From positions 1 through 64,000 of the forward strand of contig CAAGEB010000007.1 of NCBI GenBank assembly GCA_900768705.1: a DNA stretch of 64,000 nt, in the 5' to 3' direction. Shown in pieces: positions 34,581 through 42,884 of this stretch (within the stretch, counting starts at the first letter, position 1; every line of letters starts with the position of its first letter). Position numbers and translations under genes: made by a program. The stretch comes from Oscillospiraceae bacterium. GTDB lineage: Bacteria; Bacillota; Clostridia; Oscillospirales; Ruminococcaceae. A model generated the notes under the pieces. The model did not search any database and was not told the origin of the DNA. It was given only the letters and a program-made list of their open reading frames with translations.

Positions 34581-35507
34581 ATGATTGAGGATATTTTAAA
34601 GTTTAATCTGAATGTGGATGAAGAGCTGACAATAAAGAGAAACAGGCTTTCGCCGCTTAATCCCGAAACCGATAAAAGAATAGCAATTGTCACGGGAATA
34701 CACGGAGATGAGCTGGAAGGACAGTATATCTGCTACGAGCTGGTAAAAAGAATTACCGCAAATATGAACTGTTTGAAGGGAACTGTGGATATTTACCCAA
34801 CTATAAATCCACTGGGAATGGAATCTGTGTCCCGTGCGGCACCCACAACCGGACTGGATATGAACAGGGTTTTTACCGAGGGAGAATTAAGCTCTTTGTC
34901 GGAGCATATTGCACAGACCCTTGTAGAGGATATAAAGGGTGCGGAAATGTGCGTGGATATCCATGCAAGCAATATATTTATCCGTGAAATTCCTCAGGTG
35001 AGAATAGCTCCGGAATACAGCGACCGTCTTATGCATTGGGCAAAAATGCTTAACACAGATCTGGTATGGGTACACGAATCCGGCGCAGTGGGCGGAGGCT
35101 CTCTTGCAAATGCGCTGATAAACGAGAATGTTCCCACTCTGGTGGTGGAAATGGGGGTTGGCGGAAGGATAAATACTCAATACTGCGAGCAGCTTCTCCA
35201 TGGAATTTTCAATCTTATGGCAAATCTCGGAATATGGAGTCAGCCGGAGCATGGTATAACGCATCCTATGGTTTCAACAGACGGTGCGGTTCATGTTTTA
35301 CATGCAACGGACAGCGGAATATTCATTCCAAAGGCAGAGCATAATATGTGGCTGGAGGCAGGGAGAGTTATTGGCGAAATTGTAACTCCTATCACGGGTA
35401 CGGTGGAGCAGGAAATAACCGCTCCGGTAAGCGGACTTATCTTCTCACTTCGTGAATATCCCATTGTATATGAAGGAAGCGTTATCGCCAGAATATTGAG
35501 TATGTGA
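34581..35507 (+). CDS. Succinylglutamate desuccinylase/aspartoacylase-family M14 hydrolase
   Basis: A 308-aa zinc hydrolase. Zinc ligands are visible as His/Glu in VTGIHGDELEGQY and His in VDIHASNIF. The substrate-binding part includes INPLGMESVSRAAPTTGLDM and NRVF. The C-terminal lobe (VHVLHATDSGIFIPKA, GTVEQEITAPVSGLIF) is the beta-barrel of this family. Members remove acyl or amino groups from amino-acid derivatives; the true substrate is unknown. GGGAGGAG precedes the ATG 27 bases after the permease, so it may share that transcript. Confidence 0.82.
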   Translation: MIEDILKFNLNVDEELTIKRNRLSPLNPETDKRIAIVTGIHGDELEGQYICYELVKRITANMNCLKGTVDIYPTINPLGMESVSRAAPTTGLDMNRVFTEGELSSLSEHIAQTLVEDIKGAEMCVDIHASNIFIREIPQVRIAPEYSDRLMHWAKMLNTDLVWVHESGAVGGGSLANALINENVPTLVVEMGVGGRINTQYCEQLLHGIFNLMANLGIWSQPEHGITHPMVSTDGAVHVLHATDSGIFIPKAEHNMWLEAGRVIGEIVTPITGTVEQEITAPVSGLIFSLREYPIVYEGSVIARILSM

Positions 35508-35520
35508 TTTTTAATGGCTT

Positions 35521-35580
35521 GTAAAGACCTATTACCTTACAGGCACGGATTAATCCACATTGCAGAGTATTGTTGAAATC
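35521..35580 (+). repeat. Interspersed intergenic repeat, truncated copy 5
   Basis: CCTATTACCTTACAG, GCACGGATTAATCCACATTG, CAGAGTATTGTTG, then divergence: the GGGAATTGTCAGC core is missing. It lies just after the M14 hydrolase gene. Confidence 0.7.
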
Positions 35581-35617
35581 CCCTGAATACCCGAATAAGG
35601 TTTTTTCAAAATACAAA

Positions 35618-35646
35618 AATCCGGGAAGAGCGGTTCTTCCCGGATT
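35618..35646 (-). terminator. Terminator of the GH27/zinc-ribbon unit
   Basis: AATCCGGGAAGA (35618-35629) pairs with TCTTCCCGGATT (35635-35646). On the minus strand it runs into TTTTTGTATTTT. It may also stop plus-strand transcription. Confidence 0.8.
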
Positions 35647-35651
35647 GTATA

Positions 35652-35855
35652 TTATCTGAATAAAGAACACTTCCCGCTTTTGCGGTAATAATCAATGCGG
35701 GCTTGAATTACATCTCTTGTGGTATGATAATATGCCGCAAGGCAGTCAATGCAGAAAAATTCTCTTGCATTTCTGGAAATCAGCTTTTGATTTATGGCAA
35801 TATCGTCACTGCCCAGCGGAGCTCCGCATTGCTTGCAGGTTTTCCAGTTTTCCAT
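35652..35855 (-). CDS. Small zinc-ribbon-like protein with two CxxC pairs
   Basis: A 67-aa protein: CKQCG at residues 7-11 and CIDC near 38-41 likely bind one zinc ion, followed by a basic helical tail (TTRDVIQARIDYYRKSGK). I do not recognise a named family. Its ATG overlaps the stop of the GH27 gene in TGATG, so translation is coupled, and a terminator follows. Function unknown; the coupling may simply reflect genome compaction. Confidence 0.75.
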   Translation of the reverse strand: MENWKTCKQCGAPLGSDDIAINQKLISRNAREFFCIDCLAAYYHTTRDVIQARIDYYRKSGKCSLFR

Positions 35856-37063
35856 CAGAATTTAACAACCTTTGCTCTCAGCACCATGCAATCATGAGGC
35901 TTGATGATAGTGCAGAAACGCTCGGTGAAAAGACCAAGGTTTTTATGCTCCCAGCAATCGTAAAGCTCCAGACCTCTTCCCGAGGCATAGGGAATTCCCA
36001 TATCCCAGAACTGGAGAGACATTTCACCGTTTCTGTCGCCGAAGTTGAAAATTCCGATACCGAAATCTCCGTTGGAAAGAGGCTTTACAAGTGCAAAAAC
36101 ATTTTCGGGATTATTGAATTGTCTTATACAGTATGGTCCGCGACATTCAATATCCTGATTTATGGCAATTACATCCTTGTTTGTGAGGATATTGCGGGTA
36201 ACTTCATTCATATTGCGGATATCGCAGCCTATCATAAGCGGACTGTTCATTACCGCCCAGAGAGAAAAATGAGTTCTGTATTCCGTGTCGGTGCAGCCGC
36301 CGATATGAGGAACTTCCACATTTTCGTCTTCACCGATAACATAAACTCCGTCCAGAGTGGAGTTTATCCAGTCGTTGTTGCTTCCTCCGTGCATTCCCAC
36401 AACCAGCATATCCATATCGTTGTGGCAGTAGTTTCCGCCGAAGGGCTGCTTGTCAATCTGTGACAGGGCGATTTTTTTGATCGATTCCCAGTTATCCTGA
36501 ATATCGCCGGTGGAGCGGAAAAGCTGCGCTCCGCTTCCTCTTATCCAGCTGTAAACATCGTCGTTTCCCCAGTTGCAGGCGGAGAATACTATATCTCTTC
36601 CGCAGTTGCGAAGAGCGGCACTCATTCTTTTGTAGAGAACCTCTCCGGGAATGTGGTCGGGCTTGTAGCAATAGTCGTATTTCAGATAGTCAACGCCCCA
36701 TTCCGCAAAGGTTTCTGCGTCCTGAAATTCATGCTCAAAGCTTCCCGGGTGTCCGCAGCAGGTATGAGTTCCCGCACAGCAGTGTATTCCCAGCTTCAGA
36801 CCCTTGCTGTGAACATAATCCGCAACGTCTTTTATTCCATTGGGAAATTTCTCATGGTCGGGTTGAAGTCTGCCGTTTGCGTCCCGCTTTTTTTCGCTCC
36901 ATGTGTCGTCAATAACCACATACTCGTAGCCTGCTTCACGCAGTCCTTGTGTGTCAAAGGCGTCTGCCGAGGATTTTATCAGATCCTCGGTTACATTCCA
37001 AGTAAAGGTATTCCAAGAGTTCCAGCCCATAGGCGGGGTAATGCCCAGAAATTTATCGTTCAT
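35855..37063 (-). CDS. Alpha-galactosidase, glycoside hydrolase family 27
   Basis: A 402-aa GH27 enzyme that removes terminal alpha-1,6-galactose from galacto-oligosaccharides or galactomannan. The N-terminal TPPMGWNSWNTF is the family hallmark. The nucleophile is Asp130 in YLKYDYCY, and the acid/base is probably Asp187 in LFRSTGDIQDNW. The C-terminal part is the beta-sandwich domain (ALVKPLSNGDFGIGIFNFGD). No signal peptide is visible, so it should act in the cytoplasm on imported oligosaccharides. No transporter lies next to it. Confidence 0.93.
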   Translation of the reverse strand: MNDKFLGITPPMGWNSWNTFTWNVTEDLIKSSADAFDTQGLREAGYEYVVIDDTWSEKKRDANGRLQPDHEKFPNGIKDVADYVHSKGLKLGIHCCAGTHTCCGHPGSFEHEFQDAETFAEWGVDYLKYDYCYKPDHIPGEVLYKRMSAALRNCGRDIVFSACNWGNDDVYSWIRGSGAQLFRSTGDIQDNWESIKKIALSQIDKQPFGGNYCHNDMDMLVVGMHGGSNNDWINSTLDGVYVIGEDENVEVPHIGGCTDTEYRTHFSLWAVMNSPLMIGCDIRNMNEVTRNILTNKDVIAINQDIECRGPYCIRQFNNPENVFALVKPLSNGDFGIGIFNFGDRNGEMSLQFWDMGIPYASGRGLELYDCWEHKNLGLFTERFCTIIKPHDCMVLRAKVVKF

Positions 37064-37190
37064 TTCTTCTTCTCCAATCTATATTCCCAAAAGGGATAAC
37101 TTTCAACATCATTGTATCATATAGTTGAAAAAAATTCAAGGTCTATAAAAATATTTGTATAAAGCGCAACAAATTCCCTGCGGAATTTTG

Positions 37191-37219
37191 TTGACAAATA
37201 CGGGATAATGACTTATAAT
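37191..37219 (+). promoter_or_regulatory. Consensus SigA promoter of the 57-aa gene
   Basis: TTGACA (37191-37196), 17-bp spacer, TATAAT (37214-37219). An imperfect inverted repeat, CAACAAATTCC/GGAATTTTGTTG (37167-37193), overlaps the -35. It may be an operator or the end of an upstream hairpin. Confidence 0.85.
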
Positions 37220-37243
37220 AATTATAATGAAGGAGGCGAAAAT

Positions 37244-37417
37244 ATGGCTGCAAACTGCGATGAATGCGTGAACTATTTTTATGACGACGAATATGAATGC
37301 TATGTGTGTCTTGTAAATCTGGACGAAGACGAAATGTACAGATTTCTGAGGGGGAATACCAATAACTGTCCGTATTACAGCCCCGATGATGAATATAAGC
37401 TTGCAAGGAAGCAATAG
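37244..37417 (+). CDS. Small Cys-rich DUF6472-like protein
   Basis: A 57-aa acidic protein with four Cys in MAANCDECVNYFYDDEYECY and VCLVNLDEDEM, plus Cys in NCPYYSPDDEYK. From memory it resembles the short conserved Clostridial family DUF6472; function unknown, metal binding plausible. The ATG at 37244 has AGGAGG eight bases upstream, while the ORF extension to 37208 covers the promoter. It stands alone. Bases 37418-37592 show no gene. Confidence 0.78.
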   Translation: MAANCDECVNYFYDDEYECYVCLVNLDEDEMYRFLRGNTNNCPYYSPDDEYKLARKQ

Positions 37418-37592
37418 TACCCTATCAAGAACTTTCACCGATTGGAAAAAATTCAGGCGGAAAATATTCATACTCTTGAACAAATATTCTCCAAAATACT
37501 CAAATCAAGCTCGAATTTTATGGATTTTTTGTGCATAATAACAAAGAATAACGGTTGATTTTGTTTTATTATACAGATATTTGTGTAGATAC

Positions 37593-37621
37593 TTGCAATT
37601 TTATGAAATAAAGTGTATAAT
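37593..37621 (+). promoter_or_regulatory. SigA promoter of the phosphorylase gene
   Basis: TTGCAA (37593-37598), 17-bp spacer, TATAAT (37616-37621). The leader of about 120 bases holds a hairpin at 37634-37662: GGGTCTGA, 14-base loop, TCAGACCC. Confidence 0.75.
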
Positions 37622-37748
37622 AAATATATAAATGGGTCTGAGTGTGCTCTTCTTTCAGACCCGAAAATCGTGTGTGAACAGGGCGGACTTCGGAGAAAGT
37701 ATCGGGCTTTTATCCGTGGGACGACCCGGCAGAAAGGGGAATATAAAT

Positions 37749-40145
37749 ATGGTATCACCTATGTCAAAGGATGAGCTGGTAAAACGGCTCAGCACTATTC
37801 TGGAGTATGATTACAGAACCAGTGCCAAGGACGCAAATGTAACTCAGATTTATCGTGCGCTTTCCACTATCGTTGTGAATTATCTGAAAGAAAAGCGTCA
37901 CGATTTTATGCACGACTGCAATTCCAAGGGAAGAAAACAGGTTTATTATCTTTCCATGGAATTCCTGATGGGACGCTCGCTGAAAACATCTCTGTATAAT
38001 TTGGGTATGCAGGACGAGGCAGCTGCCGCTCTTAAAGAAATCGGCGTGGATATCAATATGGTTTACGAAGAGGAGCCTGACGCAGGTCTTGGAAACGGCG
38101 GTCTGGGCAGACTGGCTGCCTGCTATATGGACGGTCTTGCTACCTGCGATTATCCCGCTACCGGCTATTCTATCCGTTATGAATACGGTATTTTCAAGCA
38201 GAAAATCGTTGACGGCTGGCAGACAGAGCTTCCCGATAACTGGCTTCCCGGCGGAGGCGCATGGCTTGTTCCCGTTCCCGATCAGGCGGTTGAGGTTCGT
38301 TTCGACGGTCAGATAAACGAGACATGGGAGGAAGGCTATCACCGTATCAATTATGTCAACTATAACAGCGTAAGTGCTGTACCCTATGATATGTATGTTT
38401 CCGGCTACGACAGCAAGGGCGTTTCCAAGCTGCGTCTGTGGAGTGCGGAATCCATGTCCTTCGATATGAATTCCTTCAACAAGGGTGATTATGCAAACGC
38501 TCTCGGAGCAAACAATATCGCACATTCCATCTCTAAGGTACTGTACCCCAACGATAACCACGCAGAAGGCAAGGCTCTCCGTCTGCGTCAGCAGTACTTT
38601 ATGTGTGCGGCTTCTATTGGCGATATCGTTATGCGCCACATGAAGGTTTACGGCACTCTGGACAATCTGCACGAGAAGATTGCAATTCACATCAACGATA
38701 CACACCCCACTCTTGCAATTCCCGAGCTTATGAGAATACTGCTTGACGAGTGCGGCTATGGTTGGGATCAGGCATGGCATATCGTTACAAATACTTTTGC
38801 CTATACAAACCACACCGTTATGGCGGAAGCACTTGAAAAGTGGGATCAGGGTCTTGTTGAGCAGATTCTTCCGAGAATTTACCAGCTTATCTGCGAGATT
38901 AACCGCCGCTACTGCGAGGAGCTGTGGAGCAGAACCAACGACGGTGACAAGGTTTCCAGAATGTCCATCGTCCGTGATGGAAAAATCCACATGGCAAGCC
39001 TGTGCGTTGCCGCTTCTCACAGCGTAAACGGTGTTTCCAAGCTGCACAGCCAGATTATCAAGGACGATGTATTCCATCTCCAGTACCTTGATAATCCTCA
39101 CCAGTTCAAGAATGTCACCAACGGTATTGCATATCGCCGTTGGCTGCTTCAAAGCAATCCCGGTCTGACCGATCTGCTCAGCGAATGCATTGGCGAGGGC
39201 TTTAAGAAGGACGCTTCCGAGCTGATTAAGTTCCAGGTATTTGCAAATGATTCCTCCGTTCTTGACCGCCTTGGCAAAATCAAGCGTCAGAATAAGGAGC
39301 ATTTTGCGGAGTATGTCGAAAAGACTATCGGTACAAAGCTGAACCTTGACAGTATCTTTGATGTTCAGGTAAAGCGTCTGCATGAGTATAAGCGTCAGCA
39401 GCTCAATGCAATGAATATCATTGCCGATTATAACTACCTCAAGCAGAATCCCAATGCGGACTTTGTTCCCAAGACCTATATCTTCGCTTCAAAGGCTGCT
39501 CCCGGATATTATATTGCAAAGCAGATTATCAAGATGATCTGGTGCATCGGCGAGGAAATTAAGCACGATCCCGTTATCCGTGAAAAGCTCTCCGTTGTAT
39601 TCCTCGAGGATTATCGTGTAACGCTGTCTGAAATACTTATGCCTGCCGCAGAAATTTCCGAGCAGATTTCCCTTGCGGGAACAGAGGCTTCCGGTACCGG
39701 TAATATGAAGCTTATGCTTAACGGTGCGCTGACAGTGGGTACATACGACGGTGCGAATGTGGAAATTCACGAGGCTGTGGGAACCGATAACATCTTTATA
39801 TTCGGTATGAGAACCAACGAAGTTAACGAGCTTCGTATGAAGGGATATAATCCTCAGTCCTATATCGACCAGAATCCCGTTATTTCCAATGTTCTTCAGA
39901 GAATGTACAACGGAATCAACGGTGCTACCTTTGATGAGGTTGCCAACTCTATAAAGAACAAGGATTTCTATATGGCTTTGGCAGATTTCGACAGCTACCG
40001 GGGAACACAGAACTACATCAGCCAGGTTTACAAGCACCCCGGCGACTGGAACAGAAAGTCGCTGATGAACATTGCCGGCGCAGGACGCTTCTCCGCAGAC
40101 AGAGCTGTTCAGGATTACGCAAGAGACATCTGGAATTTGAAGTAA
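37749..40145 (+). CDS. glgP: Glycogen/maltodextrin phosphorylase (GT35)
   Basis: A 798-aa PLP enzyme that releases glucose-1-phosphate from the ends of alpha-1,4-glucans. Seen: EFLMGRSLKTSLYNLGM, EEPDAGLGNGGLGRLAACYM, NDTHPTLAIPELMRILLDE, VKRLHEYKRQQLNAMNII, and the PLP site EASGTGNMKLMLNGALT with YDGANVEIHEAVG. The ATG at 37749 follows AAAGGGG; an upstream extension to 37632 covers the leader hairpin. The bacterial-type length and lack of regulatory N-terminal sequence fit GlgP/MalP. With the GH13 enzyme at 40873 it could degrade glycogen or maltodextrins in the cytoplasm. Confidence 0.96.
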   Translation: MVSPMSKDELVKRLSTILEYDYRTSAKDANVTQIYRALSTIVVNYLKEKRHDFMHDCNSKGRKQVYYLSMEFLMGRSLKTSLYNLGMQDEAAAALKEIGVDINMVYEEEPDAGLGNGGLGRLAACYMDGLATCDYPATGYSIRYEYGIFKQKIVDGWQTELPDNWLPGGGAWLVPVPDQAVEVRFDGQINETWEEGYHRINYVNYNSVSAVPYDMYVSGYDSKGVSKLRLWSAESMSFDMNSFNKGDYANALGANNIAHSISKVLYPNDNHAEGKALRLRQQYFMCAASIGDIVMRHMKVYGTLDNLHEKIAIHINDTHPTLAIPELMRILLDECGYGWDQAWHIVTNTFAYTNHTVMAEALEKWDQGLVEQILPRIYQLICEINRRYCEELWSRTNDGDKVSRMSIVRDGKIHMASLCVAASHSVNGVSKLHSQIIKDDVFHLQYLDNPHQFKNVTNGIAYRRWLLQSNPGLTDLLSECIGEGFKKDASELIKFQVFANDSSVLDRLGKIKRQNKEHFAEYVEKTIGTKLNLDSIFDVQVKRLHEYKRQQLNAMNIIADYNYLKQNPNADFVPKTYIFASKAAPGYYIAKQIIKMIWCIGEEIKHDPVIREKLSVVFLEDYRVTLSEILMPAAEISEQISLAGTEASGTGNMKLMLNGALTVGTYDGANVEIHEAVGTDNIFIFGMRTNEVNELRMKGYNPQSYIDQNPVISNVLQRMYNGINGATFDEVANSIKNKDFYMALADFDSYRGTQNYISQVYKHPGDWNRKSLMNIAGAGRFSADRAVQDYARDIWNLK

Positions 40146-40166
40146 TTTAATTGTACTGAATAACAC

Positions 40167-40195
40167 TTTTCTCCCCCTTTTTTTGGGGGAGAAAA
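40167..40195. terminator. Symmetric hairpin after the phosphorylase gene
   Basis: TTTTCTCCCCC (40167-40177), a T-rich loop, then GGGGGAGAAAA (40185-40195). There is no T run after it on the plus strand, so termination is possible but not certain. Confidence 0.5.
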
Positions 40196-40214
40196 ATTGT
40201 AAATTGGAGGTTTT

Positions 40215-40667
40215 ATGAAATTAGCAGAGGCACTTAATTTAAGAGCGGATATTGCGAAGAGAATAAGTCAGCTGAGTGTGCGGCTTCAAAATAATGCGCT
40301 CGTTCAGGAGGGAGAAGAGCCGGCTGAAAACCCCAATGAGCTTCTTGCGGAATTGAATGGTTTGATTGCGCAGCAGGAAGAGCTGATAGGCAGGATAAAC
40401 CTTACCAATGCAAAAACCGTTTCCGAGAGCAAGACGCTGACGGAAATGATTGCTCATAAGGACTGCTTGAGAACAAAAATCGATGTTATCAGAGAATTTC
40501 TGAATGCAGCCTCACAGACAGTCAGACGAGGACTCCGCACGGAAATTAAGATTTACAGCACGGTGCAGGTTTCGGTTTTAAGAAAGCAGGTTGACGGATT
40601 GGAAAAGGAATTCCGTGAGACCGATGTGAAAATTCAGGCTCTTAACTGGAATACGGAATTAATCTGA
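40215..40667 (+). CDS. DIP1984-like (septicolysin-type) protein
   Basis: A 150-aa, mostly helical protein: MKLAEALNLRADIAKRISQL, LNGLIAQQEELIGRINLTNA and REFLNAASQTVRRGLRTEIK. This pattern matches the DIP1984/septicolysin family as I remember it; biochemical function is not established. It has no signal peptide. GGAGG precedes the ATG. Directly downstream lies the structured RNA at 40671, then the GH13 gene. Confidence 0.75.
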   Translation: MKLAEALNLRADIAKRISQLSVRLQNNALVQEGEEPAENPNELLAELNGLIAQQEELIGRINLTNAKTVSESKTLTEMIAHKDCLRTKIDVIREFLNAASQTVRRGLRTEIKIYSTVQVSVLRKQVDGLEKEFRETDVKIQALNWNTELI

Positions 40668-40670
40668 TTA

Positions 40671-40789
40671 TTTTGAGTGCGGCGACGGGCGAGCGCTGCC
40701 TCTTGTCGGGTTGAGGAATAACCCGGCTTTTGGCTGCACTTCGGAGCAAGTGCGGGGTTCGACTCCCCATGTTATAACTATGCTCAAAA
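40671..40789 (+). ncRNA. Structured RNA with tRNA-like T-arm, family unknown
   Basis: A 119-base element closed by TTTTGAGTG (40671-40679) pairing with TGCTCAAAA (40781-40789). Inside are four hairpins: GGC-GAGCGCT-GCC (40688-40700); CGGGTT, 7-base loop, AACCCG (40707-40725); GCACTT, 6-base loop, AAGTGC (40736-40753); and, directly stacked on it, GGGG-TTCGACT-CCCC (40754-40768), a textbook T-arm sequence. It is not a normal tRNA: 12 unpaired bases separate the T-arm from the closing stem, and the anticodon-like loop lacks U33. AGCGCTG (40692-40698) could instead pair with CAGCGCT (40828-40834) before the GH13 gene. It may be a leader element or a stand-alone RNA. Confidence 0.6.
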
Positions 40790-40872
40790 AAGTAACAAGC
40801 GCATTTTTACTGTTAATTTTACTGCCACAGCGCTGACGTCATCGCAGGGTGGGATAGGGGAGATTTTTTATT

Positions 40873-42759
40873 ATGGCTATGCCGATTTTTGACTGTTTTG
40901 ATACCGGTTACAAGCACCCGTTCGGTGCGCTTCGGAGGGGTCAGCCCTCTATGTTCAATCTCAGATTTCCGAAATATATGGATATACGGGATTTAACGCT
41001 GGTAATGTTCCGTCCCGGATATAAGGAGCGTTTTATCGAGCTTACTCTTCAGGACGAGAGCAGCGATGATAATATATATTCCTGCGTTTTTACTCCTAAC
41101 AACACCGGACTGCACCATTATTATTTTACCTGTGTGCTTGACGGAAGACGGCGTTATATCAAGCGTTCCGGAGCCAGCGAGGGCGTTTTTGAGGGCGCAG
41201 AGCTGTTTCAGCTTACCGTTTATGATGAAAATATGTACACTCCCTATTTTATCCGCGGGGGAATAATGTATCAGATTTTCCCCGACAGGTTTGCAAAAAG
41301 CGGAAAGCACCACGAGGGCGTTCCCGCAGACCGTATTATCAGGGACGACTGGGAAGGTACGCCGTACTTCCGTCCCGACGATAAGGGTATTGTCCGCAAC
41401 AACGATTATTTCGGCGGCGATCTGCAGGGAATTATCGAGAAACTGCCCTATATAAAGTCTTTGGGGGTTACGGTAATCTATCTTAATCCTATTTTTGAGG
41501 CTCACGAAAATCACCGCTACAATACCGCCAATTATGAGAAAATCGATCCTATGCTTGGCACGGAGGAGGATTTCAAGGAGCTTTGCGAAAAAGCCTCCGC
41601 TATGGGTATTGATATTATTCTTGACGGAGTATTTTCTCATACGGGCGCAGATTCCGTATATTTCAACAAATTCGGACGGTACGGCGAGCATACGGGAGCC
41701 TATCGTGACAGAAACAGTCCCTATTATCCTTGGTACAGCTTTATTGCGTACCCCGAGCGTTACGACAGCTGGTGGGGAATTACCACTCTGCCCAATGTAA
41801 ACGAAAATAATCCTGAATATACAAACTATATCTGCGGAGACGGCGGAATTCTTCAAAAGTGGATAAAGCTGGGAGCAAGGGGCTGGAGACTGGATGTTGC
41901 CGACGAGCTTCCCGATGAATTTCTCGATAATCTGAATGTTGCTGTAAAGAAAATGGGAAGTGACAAGATTATTTACGGCGAGGTCTGGGAGGACGCTTCA
42001 AACAAGGAAAGCTACGGTGTGCGCCGCCGCTATCTTATTGGCGGTCAGCTGGACAGCGTTATGAATTACCCCTTTAAGGAAGCAATTCTGAATTATGTCA
42101 AATATGCGGACGCAAAGGTGTTCAAGGACAGTATTCTTTCAATTCTCGACCACTATCCCAAGCCTGCTGTTGATATGCTGATGAACTTTCTGTCAACTCA
42201 CGATACCGAGCGAGCTCTCACACGGCTGGGCGGCGAAGATGTGGGCTGGCACGATAAGGACTGGCAGTGTGAACGCCATCTTGACGGGTCTCAGTATATG
42301 TACGGTATTTCGCTGCTTAAATGCGCTATGGTATTGCAATTTTTCCTGCCGGGAATACCGAGTGTGTATTATGGAGATGAAGCGGGAATGGAAGGCTATC
42401 GGGATCCCTTTAACCGCCGCTGCTATCCTTGGGGCAATGAAAATCTTGATCTGGTTGAATTTACCAAGCAGCTTGCAAAGGTTCGCAGAGGTTCAAGAGC
42501 CTTTGAGCAGGGGGATTTCAAGTTTATCGAGGTTGATGATAATGTGTGCGTATTTACCCGCTATGACAGAATAACCCGCTGCGCTGCAATTATTTATCTG
42601 AACAAATCCACAAAGAGCAGGACATTTGAAATTGTGAATGATGAAACAAGCATGATGTTTGATTTTGAGCCTGCCTTTGACCGCTACGGCCGGGGAATAA
42701 AGGACGGAAAAATACGGGTTGCGCCCTTTGATTATGGGGTTGTTTACTGTAAAATATAA
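40873..42759 (+). CDS. GH13 alpha-glucan hydrolase (neopullulanase/cyclomaltodextrinase type)
   Basis: A 628-aa amylase-family enzyme. An N-terminal beta-sandwich of about 120 residues (CBM34-like) precedes the barrel. GH13 motifs: DGVFSHTG (251-258), GWRLDVADE with nucleophile Asp341, IYGEVWED with acid/base Glu370, and STHDTERAL with Asp444. There is no signal peptide, so a cytoplasmic role on maltodextrins or glycogen branches is likely, matching the phosphorylase upstream. GDEAGMEGYRDPFNRRCYPW is typical of neopullulanase/maltogenic amylase. AGGGGAG lies ten bases before the ATG. A 200-base gap with the structured RNA separates it from the previous gene. Confidence 0.92.
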   Translation: MAMPIFDCFDTGYKHPFGALRRGQPSMFNLRFPKYMDIRDLTLVMFRPGYKERFIELTLQDESSDDNIYSCVFTPNNTGLHHYYFTCVLDGRRRYIKRSGASEGVFEGAELFQLTVYDENMYTPYFIRGGIMYQIFPDRFAKSGKHHEGVPADRIIRDDWEGTPYFRPDDKGIVRNNDYFGGDLQGIIEKLPYIKSLGVTVIYLNPIFEAHENHRYNTANYEKIDPMLGTEEDFKELCEKASAMGIDIILDGVFSHTGADSVYFNKFGRYGEHTGAYRDRNSPYYPWYSFIAYPERYDSWWGITTLPNVNENNPEYTNYICGDGGILQKWIKLGARGWRLDVADELPDEFLDNLNVAVKKMGSDKIIYGEVWEDASNKESYGVRRRYLIGGQLDSVMNYPFKEAILNYVKYADAKVFKDSILSILDHYPKPAVDMLMNFLSTHDTERALTRLGGEDVGWHDKDWQCERHLDGSQYMYGISLLKCAMVLQFFLPGIPSVYYGDEAGMEGYRDPFNRRCYPWGNENLDLVEFTKQLAKVRRGSRAFEQGDFKFIEVDDNVCVFTRYDRITRCAAIIYLNKSTKSRTFEIVNDETSMMFDFEPAFDRYGRGIKDGKIRVAPFDYGVVYCKI

Positions 42760-42792
42760 AATTAAGGGGCGGCGATTTGCAGCCCCTTAATT
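42760..42792. terminator. Bidirectional terminator between GH13 and ricT genes
   Basis: AATTAAGGGGC (42760-42770) pairs with GCCCCTTAATT (42782-42792) between convergent genes. AT-rich ends on both sides suit either strand. Confidence 0.7.
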
Positions 42793-42884
42793 ATTCGGCA
42801 TTTCTAAAGCTCAATTCCCTACGGCGGCAAGCCACTTTTCCAAAACCTTGAAATAGGATCATTTTATTGCCCTTAATTTATCAC

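Noticed and set aside
37764..39383. 539-codon open frame on the minus strand inside the phosphorylase gene
   Set aside because: It is the antisense shadow of glgP, has no ribosome binding site or recognisable domain, and glgP is unambiguous.
40688..40768. A standard tRNA gene
   Set aside because: No 7-bp acceptor stem next to the T-arm, an anticodon-like loop without U33, and a D-like arm without GG; reported as structured RNA instead.
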